From: Variovorax flavidus
Lineage (GTDB): Bacteria; Pseudomonadota; Gammaproteobacteria; Burkholderiales; Burkholderiaceae_C
Assembly (NCBI RefSeq): GCF_030317145.1
Contig: NZ_JASZYE010000001.1
Coordinates: 248,001 to 312,000 of the forward strand
Reading direction: 5' to 3'
DNA: 64,000 nt
Shown here piece after piece: positions 51,885-61,154 of the stretch; within the stretch, counting starts at the first letter, position 1, and each line of letters opens with the position of its first letter. Position numbers and translations under genes: made by a program. The notes under the pieces are model-generated. The model did no database searches. It saw only the letters and a program-made list of their open reading frames with translations, and was not told the origin of the DNA.

Positions 51885-51917
51885 TGTCGCACGCGACAAA
51901 CGTTGCGGTCGTCAACG
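51885..51917. promoter_or_regulatory. Operator-like palindromes upstream of the 2-hydroxyacid dehydrogenase gene
   Basis: TGTCGC and GCGACA form a perfect 6+6 palindrome around AC (51885-51898), 55 bases before the start codon at 51830. A second inverted repeat, CGTTG-N7-CAACG, lies at 51901-51917. The spacing suits a dimeric repressor such as TetR or GntR. No regulator gene is adjacent, so this is inference from sequence symmetry. The remaining gap (51831-51967) holds nothing else recognisable. Confidence 0.4.
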
Positions 51918-51967
51918 AGCCGCAGCAGCAGGCAACGCGCCCGTTCAGCGCGGGAGGGCCGGGGTAT

Positions 51968-52309
51968 TCAATGCGTGCGGGATGACCGCGGTGCGGTGCC
52001 GGCCGCTTCGAGTGCCACCAGCCTGTCGAGCTCGGCGCAGACATCGGCCATCCGGCCCGAAATCACGACGCGGCTCTGGTGGCAGCCAGGCTGCTGCGCA
52101 TCGACCATGCGCACCACGCGCAGCGGGCGCGCGGTGGGCGCAGTGGCCTGCGTGGTAGTCGCCTGCCGTGCGGCGCAGCTCGGACGAACGCCGACATAGC
52201 GCAAACCCGAAGAACTGACGCGACGCGAGCTGCGCGCCGGTATCCAGCGGCTGGCCAGCGATTGCAACGGCGTGAACAAATCAACGATGCTGAGCAGGGC
52301 GATTCCCAT
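51968..52309 (-). CDS. Small basic protein of unknown function
   Basis: A 113-residue protein with no recognised family. A hydrophobic N-terminus (MGIALLSIVDLFTPLQSLA) is followed by an Arg/Ser/Thr-rich stretch and a C-terminal region with a possible Cys pair (about 60 and 85). It may be a short membrane-tethered or secreted protein. The start at ATG 52309 is well supported by TTTGGAG five bases upstream. The longer open frame to 52420 lacks such a site. It lies downstream of lexA on the same strand, 115 bases away. Confidence 0.5.
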   Translation of the reverse strand: MGIALLSIVDLFTPLQSLASRWIPARSSRRVSSSGLRYVGVRPSCAARQATTTQATAPTARPLRVVRMVDAQQPGCHQSRVVISGRMADVCAELDRLVALEAAGTAPRSSRTH

Positions 52310-52424
52310 GTGAACTCCAAAGGTCAGAGATTGAACATAGGCAGGATTGCTTTCATTGGCCTCGACAGGGTGATGGCTCTTCGCCATACGCCCGCCACCT
52401 GTCGCGGCCGGGTGATTCAAAGAC

Positions 52425-53099
52425 TCACATCAGCATGGTGTTGCGGATCAGACCGACCGCCAGGCCTTCGATTTCGAAGGGCTCGCCCGGTTGGACGACG
52501 ATGGTGGGGTAGTCGGGGTTTTCCGCGTGCAGCTCGATGACTTGCTTGTTGCGTTTCAGGCGCTTGACGGTGACTTCGTCGCCCAGACGGGCCACGACGA
52601 TCTGGCCGTTGCGGGCTTCCTTGGTGGCCTGAACCGCGAGCAGGTCGCCGTCCATGATGCCGGCGTCGCGCATCGACATGCCGCGCACCTTGAGGAGATA
52701 GTCAGGCTGGCGCTGGAACAGGGTGTTCTCGACGTAGTAGGTCTGGTCGACATGCTCCTGCGCGAGGATGGGCGAACCGGCGGCCACGCGGCCGATCAAG
52801 GGCAGTGCGAGTTGCGCCATGCCGGGCAGCGACAGGGAGAACTGGTTATTGCGGGACTCGTTGAGGGAGCGCAATGCGTCGCCCTTGAGCCGGATGCCTC
52901 GGGAGGTGCCGCTGACGAGCTCGATGACACCTTTGCGTGCCAGTGCCTGCAAGTGTTCCTCTGCAGCATTGGCCGACTTGAAGCCGAGCTCGGCGGCGAT
53001 CTCGGCGCGCGTAGGAGGGGCTCCGGTACGCGCGATGGCGCTCTGGATCAAGTCCAGAATCTGCTGCTGACGGGCGGTAAGCTTCACGGCGAACTGCAT
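52425..53099 (-). CDS. lexA: SOS repressor LexA
   Basis: Represses DNA-damage genes and self-cleaves when RecA is active. The winged helix (about 1-70) has the recognition segment [18 protein letters not shown]. The cleavage site is Ala107-Gly108 in GRVAAGSPI, the nucleophile is Ser142 in [10 protein letters not shown] and the general base Lys179 in DEVTVKRL. Length is 224 residues. Two LexA boxes just upstream indicate autoregulation. Confidence 0.97.
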   Translation of the reverse strand: MQFAVKLTARQQQILDLIQSAIARTGAPPTRAEIAAELGFKSANAAEEHLQALARKGVIELVSGTSRGIRLKGDALRSLNESRNNQFSLSLPGMAQLALPLIGRVAAGSPILAQEHVDQTYYVENTLFQRQPDYLLKVRGMSMRDAGIMDGDLLAVQATKEARNGQIVVARLGDEVTVKRLKRNKQVIELHAENPDYPTIVVQPGEPFEIEGLAVGLIRNTMLM

Positions 53100-53117
53100 G
53101 TTGGCTCCTGATGGGCA

Positions 53118-53133
53118 CTGGCTGAATATCCAG
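53118..53133. promoter_or_regulatory. LexA box 1 (lexA operator)
   Basis: CTG-N10-CAG (CTG at 53118-53120, CAG at 53131-53133) within CACTGGCTGAATATCCAGTA matches the beta/gammaproteobacterial SOS box core. It lies 19 bases upstream of the lexA start and overlaps a GATATT -10-like element (53125-53130) on the lexA strand. Confidence 0.8.
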
Positions 53134-53136
53134 TAC

Positions 53137-53152
53137 CTGTATTTTTAACCAG
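53137..53152. promoter_or_regulatory. LexA box 2 (shared lexA/asparaginase region)
   Basis: CTGTATTTTTAACCAG again fits CTG-N10-CAG. Its centre is 19 bases from that of box 1, about two helical turns. It lies 20 bases before the asparaginase start codon, so LexA bound here should also touch that gene's promoter. Confidence 0.78.
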
Positions 53153-53172
53153 TTTCTGGAAGTTGGCAAGCG

Positions 53173-54162
53173 ATGGCCGAAAGCATTGGAAAAGGCGGGC
53201 GCCGCGTGATCGTCCTGGGCACGGGGGGCACGATCGCGGGCCGCGCTTCGGCCGCAGGCGACAACATCGGTTACACCGCCGGCGAAGTGGGCGTGGCAGA
53301 ACTGCTGGGCGGCATCGAGCCGCCACCGGGAATTTCATTGCTGGCGGAGCAGGTGGCGCAGATCGACAGCAAGGACATGTCCTTTGCCATCTGGCAGGCG
53401 CTTGCTCTGCGCTGTGCGCACTGGCTCGCAGAGCCCGGCGTGGCAGGCATTGTCATCACCCATGGCACCGACACCCTCGAAGAGACGGCTTTCTTCCTCC
53501 AGTCGGTGCTGGCCCCGTCGAAGCCTGTGGTGCTGACCTGCGCCATGCGGCCCGCCACCGCGCTGGCGCCTGACGGCCCCCAGAATGTGCGGGATGCCAT
53601 CGTCGTGGCATCGACGCCAGGCGCGCAAGGGGTTGTCGCCGTTTGTGCAGGCACGGTGCACAGCGCATTCGATGTTCAGAAGGTCCACACATACAGGCTC
53701 GATGCATTCGACTCGGGTGATGCGGGGCCGGTGGCGTACGTGGAGGAAGGGGCACTTCGGGAAATCAGAAACTGGCCGACGCCGGCAGGCGTCGCAAGTC
53801 ACGCCTTCGAGCGAATGGCGGGGGCCACGTCATGGCCTCGCGTGGAAATACTGATGAGCCATGCCGAGGCGCGGGGCGAGATCGTGGATGCGCTGCTGCT
53901 GGAGCGCAAGCACAGCGGCGGCGCGAACTCAGTCCAGGGGCTCGTGCTTGCTGCAACGGGGAACGGCACGTTGCACCACGCGCTCGAAGGTGCCGCGCTG
54001 CGTGCGCAAGCCGAGGGTGTGGCGGTGGTCCGTGCGACGCGGTGCTCGCAGGGGCACATCCTCCCAAGGCCAAAGGAAGTCTTGCGCGACGCGGGAGCCC
54101 TCACGCCGGTCAAGGCGCGCATTGCACTGATGCTGGAACTGCTGTCCGAGCGCCGTGCCTGA
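53173..54162 (+). CDS. ansA: L-asparaginase
   Basis: Hydrolyses L-asparagine to aspartate and ammonia. The 329-residue asparaginase/glutaminase fold shows the first nucleophile Thr in VLGTGGTIAG (about 14-23) and the second motif THGTDTLEETAFF (about 96-108, Thr, Asp). I see no signal peptide, so it is probably the cytoplasmic form. It is divergent from lexA with 73 bases between and shares the LexA-box region. It is followed after three bases by a small membrane protein gene. Confidence 0.9.
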   Translation: MAESIGKGGRRVIVLGTGGTIAGRASAAGDNIGYTAGEVGVAELLGGIEPPPGISLLAEQVAQIDSKDMSFAIWQALALRCAHWLAEPGVAGIVITHGTDTLEETAFFLQSVLAPSKPVVLTCAMRPATALAPDGPQNVRDAIVVASTPGAQGVVAVCAGTVHSAFDVQKVHTYRLDAFDSGDAGPVAYVEEGALREIRNWPTPAGVASHAFERMAGATSWPRVEILMSHAEARGEIVDALLLERKHSGGANSVQGLVLAATGNGTLHHALEGAALRAQAEGVAVVRATRCSQGHILPRPKEVLRDAGALTPVKARIALMLELLSERRA

Positions 54163-54165
54163 ATC

Positions 54166-54582
54166 ATGTTCGGCGCGCTGCAATCGACTCCCTGGGCCTA
54201 TCCGGCGCTGGAGGTCGTGCACATCGTCGGGATCGCGCTACTGGTGGGAAATCTGGTCGCGCTCGAAATGCGCGTTTTCGGACGCGTCGCCATCCTGCCC
54301 GTGCGTGGCCTCGCCAAGCTGTCGTTGACCATTGCCTTGTCCGGCTTCGCGCTGGCGGCGGTCAGTGGATCCTTGATGTTCGCCATGCAGCCGGCGGAGT
54401 TGCTCGCCAACCAGGCATTCCTGATCAAGATGGGGTTGCTGCTGGTGGCCGGCTGCAACGCCGTGTGGTTTCATGCGCGTGGCTCGTTGCTCAAACTCGA
54501 TCTGATGGCGCGGGTACAGATGTTGTCGTCCACTGCGATCTGGCTGGCCGTGATCTTCTGCGGCCGGTGGATCGCCTACTGA
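54166..54582 (+). CDS. DUF6644-like four-helix membrane protein
   Basis: A 138-residue inner-membrane protein with about four hydrophobic segments (11-32, 50-70, 82-102 and 118-136). The start WAYPALEVVHIVGIALLVGN with a membrane-buried His suggests a metal- or heme-binding cytochrome-like module, but no fixed motif proves it. It starts three bases after the asparaginase stop and is followed 14 bases later by a DUF6152-like gene; the pairing of such proteins is recalled from other proteobacteria. Function unknown. Confidence 0.7.
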   Translation: MFGALQSTPWAYPALEVVHIVGIALLVGNLVALEMRVFGRVAILPVRGLAKLSLTIALSGFALAAVSGSLMFAMQPAELLANQAFLIKMGLLLVAGCNAVWFHARGSLLKLDLMARVQMLSSTAIWLAVIFCGRWIAY

Positions 54583-54596
54583 AAGGAGCTTTCAGC

Positions 54597-55070
54597 ATGA
54601 AACGTCGCAGCTTCCTATGGGCCGCCGCCTCGACTGCCGTCGCGGTGCCGCCAGCCTGGGCGCACCACGGCTGGAGCAGCTTTGATCAGGAACGCCCGAT
54701 CTACCTGGAGGGCCGTGTCGTGAGCGCGCGTTGGCAGAACCCGCATGCCGAATTGATGATCGAGTTGCCCCCCGATCTCAAAGTGCCGGCGGACCTCGCC
54801 AAGCGCCCGTTGCCCGCACAGAGTGCGCCAGTCGACGGCCCGGGCCTGCTTGCCAAGGCGACCGTGCCTCGCCGGAACGATCGCCAATGGGAACTCGAAC
54901 TGGCGCCGCTCACGCGCATGGAGGCCTGGAAAGTCCAGGAGATCAAGCCCGGCACCCGCGTCTCCGCCGTGGGCTTCACTTCCAAGGACGAGAAGGGGGA
55001 TGCCGTGATGCGCGTCGAGTACCTGTTCGTCGACGGCAAGGTCTACGGGCTGCGATCCAGCCCGGCCTGA
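54597..55070 (+). CDS. DUF6152-like exported protein
   Basis: A 157-residue protein with a twin-arginine-like signal (MKRRSFLWAAASTAVAVPPAWA, split by RR at 3-4) and cleavage after AWA at about 22. The mature start HHGWSSFDQERP is typical of DUF6152 proteins, and the rest forms a small beta-rich domain with WELELAPL and VEYLFVDGKVYGLR. AAAGGAG lies eight bases before ATG 54597. The N-terminal His pair could bind a metal. The function is unknown. Confidence 0.72.
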   Translation: MKRRSFLWAAASTAVAVPPAWAHHGWSSFDQERPIYLEGRVVSARWQNPHAELMIELPPDLKVPADLAKRPLPAQSAPVDGPGLLAKATVPRRNDRQWELELAPLTRMEAWKVQEIKPGTRVSAVGFTSKDEKGDAVMRVEYLFVDGKVYGLRSSPA

Positions 55071-55757
<687 letters not shown>

Positions 55758-55852
55758 TCACGCCATGGACGCCCCGAGGGTCGCCACAGGGCGGAGTTGC
55801 TTCGAGGATAGCATGCGCTCCGAAGGCATTCGGGCCTGGGCGCGGGCTGAAA

Positions 55853-56623
55853 CTAGGCTGCTGCGAGCAATGCGCGAACGCGGGCGAGGTCTTCCGGCGT
55901 GTCGATGCCGGGCCCGGGCGCGTGCGAACTGACGTGCACGGCGATCCGGTGGCCATGCCATAGTGCGCGGAGTTGTTCCAGGGCTTCGGTCGCCTCGATG
56001 GGCGCCGGCGGCAGATCGGGAAACGCGCGGACAAAGCCGGCGCGATAGCCGTAGATGCCGATGTGCCGTAGGGCTGGCGGCGAGGTCGGCACGGCTTTCA
56101 AGCCCTTTTCCGCGAAGCCGTCGCGCCACCAGGGGATCGGCGCGCGGCTGAAATAGAGCGCGTTGCCGTTCGCGTCGAGCACCGTCTTCACGACATTCGG
56201 GTTGGCAAACTCTTCGGGCGAATCGATCGCGTGTGCGGCCGTGCTCATGGCGGCGTCCGGATGTTCCGCCAGCGTTTGCGCCACGGCGTCGATCAGGCCG
56301 GGCTCTATCAGCGGTTCGTCGCCTTGCACGTTCACGATGATCGCCTCGTCTGCGAGCCCAAGCTGCGTGCAGGCTTCGGCGAGCCGATCACTGCCGCTGG
56401 CGTGATCGGTGCGGGTGAGCAGCACCTGGACGCCGTGCGCCTCGCACGCGGCCACGATGCGGGGATCGTCGCCCGCCACCACGACGCGCTCGGCGCCGGA
56501 TTCCATGGCGCGCTGGGCAACCCGCACCACCATCGGCAGGCCTGCGATGTCGGCCAGGGGCTTGTCGGGCAGACGCGTCGAAGCGAGCCGCGCGGGGATC
56601 AGGACGGTGAAGGATGTGTTCAA
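55853..56623 (-). CDS. kdsB: CMP-Kdo synthetase
   Basis: Activates Kdo with CTP for transfer to lipid A. The nucleotidyltransferase fold shows [20 protein letters not shown] (about 8-27), [15 protein letters not shown] (about 71-85) and [16 protein letters not shown] (about 99-114, metal Asp). Length is 256 residues. The start codon is TTG 56623, overlapping the Trm112 stop (TTGA). No nearby ATG gives the family N-terminus. It belongs with lpxK upstream and kdoO at 33 kb. Confidence 0.95.
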   Translation of the reverse strand: MNTSFTVLIPARLASTRLPDKPLADIAGLPMVVRVAQRAMESGAERVVVAGDDPRIVAACEAHGVQVLLTRTDHASGSDRLAEACTQLGLADEAIIVNVQGDEPLIEPGLIDAVAQTLAEHPDAAMSTAAHAIDSPEEFANPNVVKTVLDANGNALYFSRAPIPWWRDGFAEKGLKAVPTSPPALRHIGIYGYRAGFVRAFPDLPPAPIEATEALEQLRALWHGHRIAVHVSSHAPGPGIDTPEDLARVRALLAAA

Positions 56624-56802
56624 AGGCCCAACTCTTCGTCAGTGAGCGTGCGCGCTTCGGTTTCGAGCAGCACCGGAATGCCGTCGCGCACGGGGTAGGC
56701 CAGGCGGGCGCTGCGCGACGAAAGCTCCTGCTTTTCGGCGTTCCAGGTGAGCGGCCCCTTGGTCACGGGGCAGACGAGCAGTTCAAGCAGCTTGGTGTCC
56801 AT
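56620..56802 (-). CDS. Trm112/YcaR-like small protein
   Basis: A 60-residue protein starting [20 protein letters not shown], the family signature, and ending with [19 protein letters not shown]. The zinc-ribbon CxxC of eukaryotic Trm112 is reduced to a single Cys. It is almost always located between lpxK and kdsB in proteobacteria. Its 5' end overlaps lpxK by 20 bases and its stop overlaps kdsB. The precise role is unknown; a partner of a methyltransferase is possible. Confidence 0.9.
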   Translation of the reverse strand: MDTKLLELLVCPVTKGPLTWNAEKQELSSRSARLAYPVRDGIPVLLETEARTLTDEELGL

Positions 56803-57766
56803 CAAGCGATGATAGCTTTGCATCGAGCGCAGCGAAGAAGGCGGCGGAGGGTTCGAAGACCAGCGGCACAGCCAGGGCATCGGGTGCCTTGCGCCACAGT
56901 TTCAGTGCGTCTTTTTCGGTGCAGAGCAAGGTCCGGCTGCTCTCCGCAGGCAGCGACCAGTCCTCGAAATCGTGATGGTCGGGCAGTGCAATGCATCGCG
57001 TCGGAACCAGGGATCGTTCTTGCAGCATCCGGAAGAAGGCTTCGGGCTTCGCGATAGCGGCGACGGCAACGAGTTCTTGGTCGATCAGCGTTTCGAGCGG
57101 CACCCGTGCGCCGTCGCGGCGCAATGCGTAGTCGGCAAGCGTTTTTCGCACGGTGAAGCCGTCGAACGCGGGCTGCGTGCCCGTATGGATCACCAGATCG
57201 CAGTGGCGCGGCCAGTGTTCACGCAACATGCCCGCCGGCAGCAGCCAGCCATTGCCCACACCGCGATCGTCGAAGACGCAGATCTCGATATCGCGTGCGA
57301 GCGCAAGGTGCTGGAGTCCATCGTCGCTCACGATGACCTGAATGTCTGGATACCGAGCGAGCAGTGCGCGAGCCGCTTCGATTCGCTTTCGTGCGACGAA
57401 GACGGGTGCCTGGGTCGAGTGGCGGATCAGCGCGGGCTCATCGCCCACTTCGCGCGGATCGGAATCATCGAGCACCTCGCGGCAATCGTCGGTCGCTCTC
57501 CCATAGCCGCGAGACACGACGCCGACCTTGATTCCTCGAGCCTGGAGATGCCGGACGATTGCCATCACGACAGGCGTCTTGCCGGATCCACCTGCGATGA
57601 CGTTGCCGACGACAACGACGGGCACGGGAACCCGCTCGGTTCGCAGCAGCCCTATTCGATAGAGCGTGCGCCGGATGCCGGCCAGCGCGCCGAACAGCAA
57701 TGACAGCGGCCACAGCAGCCGCGCCAGCATGCCGCGTTGCAGCCAGGCCTGGCGCAACGACGCCAA
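56783..57766 (-). CDS. lpxK: Tetraacyldisaccharide 4'-kinase
   Basis: Phosphorylates the lipid A disaccharide at 4' at the inner membrane. A hydrophobic N-terminal helix (about 14-35) precedes the P-loop [15 protein letters not shown] (about 53-67). SRGYGR (about 84-89) and [12 protein letters not shown] (about 144-155) are family motifs. Length is 327 residues from TTG 57766. An ATG 12 codons later would cut the conserved AWLQRG N-terminus. It lies two bases after the exbD stop, and its end overlaps the Trm112 gene. Confidence 0.95.
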   Translation of the reverse strand: MASLRQAWLQRGMLARLLWPLSLLFGALAGIRRTLYRIGLLRTERVPVPVVVVGNVIAGGSGKTPVVMAIVRHLQARGIKVGVVSRGYGRATDDCREVLDDSDPREVGDEPALIRHSTQAPVFVARKRIEAARALLARYPDIQVIVSDDGLQHLALARDIEICVFDDRGVGNGWLLPAGMLREHWPRHCDLVIHTGTQPAFDGFTVRKTLADYALRRDGARVPLETLIDQELVAVAAIAKPEAFFRMLQERSLVPTRCIALPDHHDFEDWSLPAESSRTLLCTEKDALKLWRKAPDALAVPLVFEPSAAFFAALDAKLSSLDGHQAA

Positions 57767-57768
57767 GG

Positions 57769-58200
57769 CTAGCGTCCCGCCTGCGCGGCCGACTGCGTGG
57801 CGAAAGTGATCTGCACGAGGCCGGCCCGGCGGGCCGCTTCCATCACCGTGATCACGGACTGATGGGCGGCATTGGCGTCGGCGCTGATGATCACGACGTT
57901 GTCCCTGGCGCCGCCGGAAGCTGCCGCCAGCGCCGCGGCGACCGCTTCGACGCTGCGGTCCGGCAGCACGTTCTTGTTGATCGAGTAGCGGCCGTCGGCG
58001 GACACGGCGACGATCACTTCCTTCGGGTAGTCCCGCTGCGCTTCCACATCGGCCACCGGAAGCCGCAACTGCATTTCGGTGAACTTGCTGTAGGTGGTCG
58101 ACAGCATCAGGAAGATCAGCACGACCAGCAGCACATCGATGAAGGGGATCAGGTTGATCTCCGGTTCATCGCGCGAACCGTGGCGGAAATGCATTCTCAT
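57769..58200 (-). CDS. exbD: ExbD/TolR family biopolymer transport protein
   Basis: Proton-motive-force transducer subunit working with ExbB to energise TonB or Tol systems. A single N-terminal membrane helix (about 17-38, [19 protein letters not shown]) carries the essential Asp22, and a periplasmic domain follows (about 45-143). Length is 143 residues. ATG overlaps the exbB stop. No tonB is adjacent. It lies just upstream of lpxK, a layout recalled from other betaproteobacteria. Confidence 0.93.
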   Translation of the reverse strand: MRMHFRHGSRDEPEINLIPFIDVLLVVLIFLMLSTTYSKFTEMQLRLPVADVEAQRDYPKEVIVAVSADGRYSINKNVLPDRSVEAVAAALAAASGGARDNVVIISADANAAHQSVITVMEAARRAGLVQITFATQSAAQAGR

Positions 58201-58829
58201 CGGCGTAGCGTGTTCAGGTGGCGCGCAAAGCGTTCGCCGGCCAGTTCGAGGTTCAGCAGGTACTCGTCAACGCGGCTGCGGAAGTAGCGCCAGAAGATCA
58301 GCGCCGGAATCGCGATGATGAGCCCGAAGGCGGTGTTGTAGAGCGCAATCGAGATGCCGTGGGCAAGCTGGGCAGGATTGCCCGAGCCGACCGCGCCGTT
58401 CGATGGCGACTGCGAGCCGAAGATCTCGATCATGCCGATCACGGTGCCAAGCAACCCGAGCAGGGGAGCAGCGGATGCAATGGTCGCCAGCGCGGGCAGG
58501 TAGCGTTCGAGCCGATGGGCCACGACCCGTCCGGCCGCCTCCATGGAGACGCGCAGGTCGTCTTCGCTCGACAGCGGGTTGGTGTTGAGGGCGCGGAAGC
58601 CGGCGGCCAGCACCTCGCCGAGCCCGGAATTCTTTTCGAGTTTGGTCACCACATCCGGGCCGGGAATCGAAGTGCGCGACACCGTGATGGCTTCGTCGAG
58701 CAACTTGGGGGGCAAGACCCTGGAGGTCTTCAAGCTGGTGAATCTCTCGATGACGAGCGCCAGCCCGATCACCGAACAAGCGAGCAGCGGCCAGATTGGC
58801 CAACCCGCAGCAACTATGATGGAAAACAA
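58197..58829 (-). CDS. exbB: MotA/TolQ/ExbB proton channel family protein
   Basis: Channel partner of ExbD, 210 residues, with three membrane helices (about 5-25, 110-132 and 155-177). The conserved region APLLGLLGTVIGMIEIF (about 118-134) lines the proton path. The start is TTG 58829: a perfect GGAGG (complement of 58834-58838) is 4-6 bases upstream and gives MFSIIVAAGWPIWPLL. The longer frame to 58925 is unlikely. It is the first gene of exbB-exbD-lpxK-Trm112-kdsB. Confidence 0.93.
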   Translation of the reverse strand: MFSIIVAAGWPIWPLLACSVIGLALVIERFTSLKTSRVLPPKLLDEAITVSRTSIPGPDVVTKLEKNSGLGEVLAAGFRALNTNPLSSEDDLRVSMEAAGRVVAHRLERYLPALATIASAAPLLGLLGTVIGMIEIFGSQSPSNGAVGSGNPAQLAHGISIALYNTAFGLIIAIPALIFWRYFRSRVDEYLLNLELAGERFARHLNTLRR

Positions 58830-59141
58830 GAATTCCTCCGGCCCATGGACTGCAAATGCGCGGCGATTATCCACCGAGCCGGCATGCCTTCCCGACCTGT
58901 CTTTCACGTAGGCGAAGACGCACACAATCTGTGGATAACTTTGTGATTAACACGCGGAGCAACGCGCCCGGAGCCGCACCGGCTGGGCGTTTCATTGGTT
59001 AGACCGAAAATTGAGCAGCACTTTTCTCAATCAAATCAATAACTTGCACGAGGACTTGCGCTCCTGCTGCACACCTTGGGGCCGTTGTGGCGTCCATGGT
59101 GCCCCTTGTGGACGAATCGTTGCCCGCAAAGCGATCCCGGC
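58830..59141. promoter_or_regulatory. 312-base exbB-xseA divergent intergenic region
   Basis: No gene is seen here. It holds a perfect DnaA-box match, TGTGGATAA (58930-58938, reverse of TTATCCACA), and a one-mismatch copy TTATCCACC (58867-58875). The inverted repeat ATTGAG-N10-CTCAAT (59010-59031) looks like an operator. The middle is relatively AT-rich. Promoters for exbB (minus) and xseA (plus) must lie here. No Fur box is recognised despite the exb genes. Confidence 0.45.
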
Positions 59142-60455
59142 ATGAACGAACGTGAGCAAACACCTGCGTCGGGAGGCCGAGTCTGGGCCGTTGGCGCGCT
59201 GTGCCGCGCGGTCGCGGATGCGCTGGATGCGCGCTTCAACCCCGTCACCGTTCGAGGGGAAATCTCCGGCTTTTCCCGCGCCGCGAGCGGCCACTGCTAC
59301 TTCGCGCTGAAGGATGAGTTCGGCCAGTTGCGATGCGCCATGTTCCGGCGCGCGGCGAGTCTTCTCGATTTTTCGCCCCGCGACGGCGATCAGGTCGAGG
59401 TGCGGGGCCGGCTGGCTGTCTACGAGCCGCGCGGCGACCTGCAACTGGTCGTCGAGAGCCTGCGCCGGGCCGGTCAGGGCGCATTGTTCGAGCAATTCAT
59501 GCAGCGCAAGGCGCGGCTGGAGGCGGAAGGGCTCTTCGACAGCGCGCGCAAGCGACCGCTGCCGGCGATGCCGCGCTCCATCGGGCTGGTGACTTCGCTC
59601 GGTGCGGCGGCGCTGCATGACGTTGTGACCGCCCTGCGTCGGCGGGTGCCGCATATTCCGGTGGTGGTCGCGCCGGCCGCGGTGCAGGGCGCCAACGCGG
59701 CGGCCGAACTGGCGGGCGCGCTGCAGTCGCTGTACCGGCTGGAGCCGCAGGTCGACGTCATCCTGCTGGTGCGCGGCGGCGGATCCATCGAGGATCTGTG
59801 GTCGTTCAATGACGAACAACTGGCGCGCACCATCGTGCAGAGCCCGGTGCCGGTGATCAGCGGCGTCGGCCACGAGACGGATTTCACCATTGCCGACTTT
59901 TGCGCCGACGTGCGAGCGCCGACGCCGACCGCTGCTGCCGAACTCGTCGCGGCGCCCCGGGACTTGTGGCTCGGCGCGCTTGAACTTCTGGACGATCGGC
60001 TGCGCGAATCGATCGCGGCGCGCGTCGATGCGTCGAATCAGCGCCTTGACGTCGCAGCCGGCCGACTCGGACGTCCGTCGACGCTGGTGGGGCGGCAGAA
60101 ACTCCGACTCGCCCACAACGCGCAACGCTTGCACTACGCCGTCGTATCCCGAACGGGGCGCTTCGCGCAAACCCAGCATCTGCTGCAAGCCGAGTTGCCG
60201 CAGAGGTTTCGTGCGGCGTTCGCCCGACAGCACGAGCGCCTCGATCGGGCTGGGCTGCGGCTGCAATTGCTCGATCCTGCGCTGGTGCTTCAGCGTGGCT
60301 ATGCGTGGCTCACCAATGCGGATGGCCATGCCGTCACCAGCGTGCAGAGTCTGGCGGCCGGCGACGACGTGCATGCGCGCCTTGCCGACGGCACGGTCGA
60401 CCTCAAGGTGACGCAATCGGGGACAAAGGGAACACGTCCGACGCCCGGCACGTAA
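59142..60455 (+). CDS. xseA: Exodeoxyribonuclease VII large subunit
   Basis: Catalytic subunit of ExoVII, a bidirectional single-strand DNA exonuclease in mismatch repair. The N-terminal OB-fold (about 10-105, FNPVTVRGEISGF and GHCYFALKD) is followed by the catalytic domain with LLVRGGGSIEDLWSFND (about 207-223) and ISGVGHETDFTIADF (about 241-255). A coiled-coil region and C-terminal RGYAWLTN segment complete the 437 residues. ATG 59142 gives the family start. The small subunit xseB is not in the window. Confidence 0.94.
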   Translation: MNEREQTPASGGRVWAVGALCRAVADALDARFNPVTVRGEISGFSRAASGHCYFALKDEFGQLRCAMFRRAASLLDFSPRDGDQVEVRGRLAVYEPRGDLQLVVESLRRAGQGALFEQFMQRKARLEAEGLFDSARKRPLPAMPRSIGLVTSLGAAALHDVVTALRRRVPHIPVVVAPAAVQGANAAAELAGALQSLYRLEPQVDVILLVRGGGSIEDLWSFNDEQLARTIVQSPVPVISGVGHETDFTIADFCADVRAPTPTAAAELVAAPRDLWLGALELLDDRLRESIAARVDASNQRLDVAAGRLGRPSTLVGRQKLRLAHNAQRLHYAVVSRTGRFAQTQHLLQAELPQRFRAAFARQHERLDRAGLRLQLLDPALVLQRGYAWLTNADGHAVTSVQSLAAGDDVHARLADGTVDLKVTQSGTKGTRPTPGT

Positions 60456-60463
60456 TTCCTTTC

Positions 60464-60469
60464 TAGAAT
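60464..60469 (+). promoter_or_regulatory. -10-like box upstream of sodB
   Basis: TAGAAT lies 33 bases before the sodB ATG, in the short gap after xseA. The -35 region is not well matched. This suggests a separate sodB promoter within the xseA end, which is inference. Confidence 0.35.
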
Positions 60470-60502
60470 CGGCCATCCCACAACCAACCCGCGAGATAAA
60501 AC

Positions 60503-61084
60503 ATGGAACACGTTCTTCCGCCTCTGCCATACCCGTTGGACGCGCTGGCACCCGAGTATTCGAAGGAAACGCTCGAATATCACTACGGCAAGCACCACAA
60601 TGCCTACGTCGTGAACCTGAACAACCTGCAAAAGGGCACCGAGTTCGAGAACATGACGCTCGAGGAGATCGTCAAGAAGTCCAGCGGCGGCATCTACAAC
60701 AATGCGGCCCAGATCTGGAATCACACCTTCTTCTGGAACTGCATGAAGCCCGCCGGCGGCGGCGAGCCCACCGGAGCGATGGCCAAGGCGATCGATGCCA
60801 AGTGGGGCAGCTTTGCTGCGTTCAAGGAAGCATTCGTGAAATCGGCCGTGGGCAACTTCGGCTCCGGCTGGACGTGGCTGGTGAAGAAGGCCGACGGCTC
60901 CGTGGACATCGTCAACACCGGCGCGGCTGGCACGCCGCTGACGACCGACGACAAGGCGCTCCTGACGGTCGACGTCTGGGAGCATGCCTATTACATCGAC
61001 TACCGCAACCTGCGCCCCAAGTACGTCGAGACCTTCCTTGCGAAACTGGTGAACTGGGACTTCGCGGCGAAGAACTTCGGTTGA
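60503..61084 (+). CDS. sodB: Superoxide dismutase (Fe type)
   Basis: Cytoplasmic superoxide dismutase. Metal ligands are His in [13 protein letters not shown] (about 28), His in [12 protein letters not shown] (about 74) and Asp/His in [13 protein letters not shown] (about 157 and 161). FFWNCM and the Ala-Gln pattern (NNAAQIWNH) fit the iron subtype. Length is 193 residues. GAGATAA lies before ATG 60503. A bidirectional terminator follows. Confidence 0.95.
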   Translation: MEHVLPPLPYPLDALAPEYSKETLEYHYGKHHNAYVVNLNNLQKGTEFENMTLEEIVKKSSGGIYNNAAQIWNHTFFWNCMKPAGGGEPTGAMAKAIDAKWGSFAAFKEAFVKSAVGNFGSGWTWLVKKADGSVDIVNTGAAGTPLTTDDKALLTVDVWEHAYYIDYRNLRPKYVETFLAKLVNWDFAAKNFG

Positions 61085-61102
61085 TCTGAGTCTTCCCCCA
61101 TG

Positions 61103-61130
61103 AAAAAGCCGACCCTTGGGTCGGCTTTTT
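61103..61130. terminator. Bidirectional terminator between sodB and the DUF192 gene
   Basis: AAAAAGCCGACCC (61103-61115) pairs with GGGTCGGCTTTTT (61118-61130). T runs appear on both strands, so it can end both sodB (plus) and the converging DUF192 gene (minus). Confidence 0.88.
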
Positions 61131-61154
61131 GCTTCTCCAGAGGGCTTGGCGGCT

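Noticed and set aside
58830..58925. Fur box upstream of exbB
   Set aside because: No match to the GATAATGATAATCATTATC-like 19-base consensus was found.
58867..58938. DnaA boxes as a replication origin
   Set aside because: Only two boxes, no dnaA, dnaN or parAB neighbours, and no AT-rich unwinding element with repeats.
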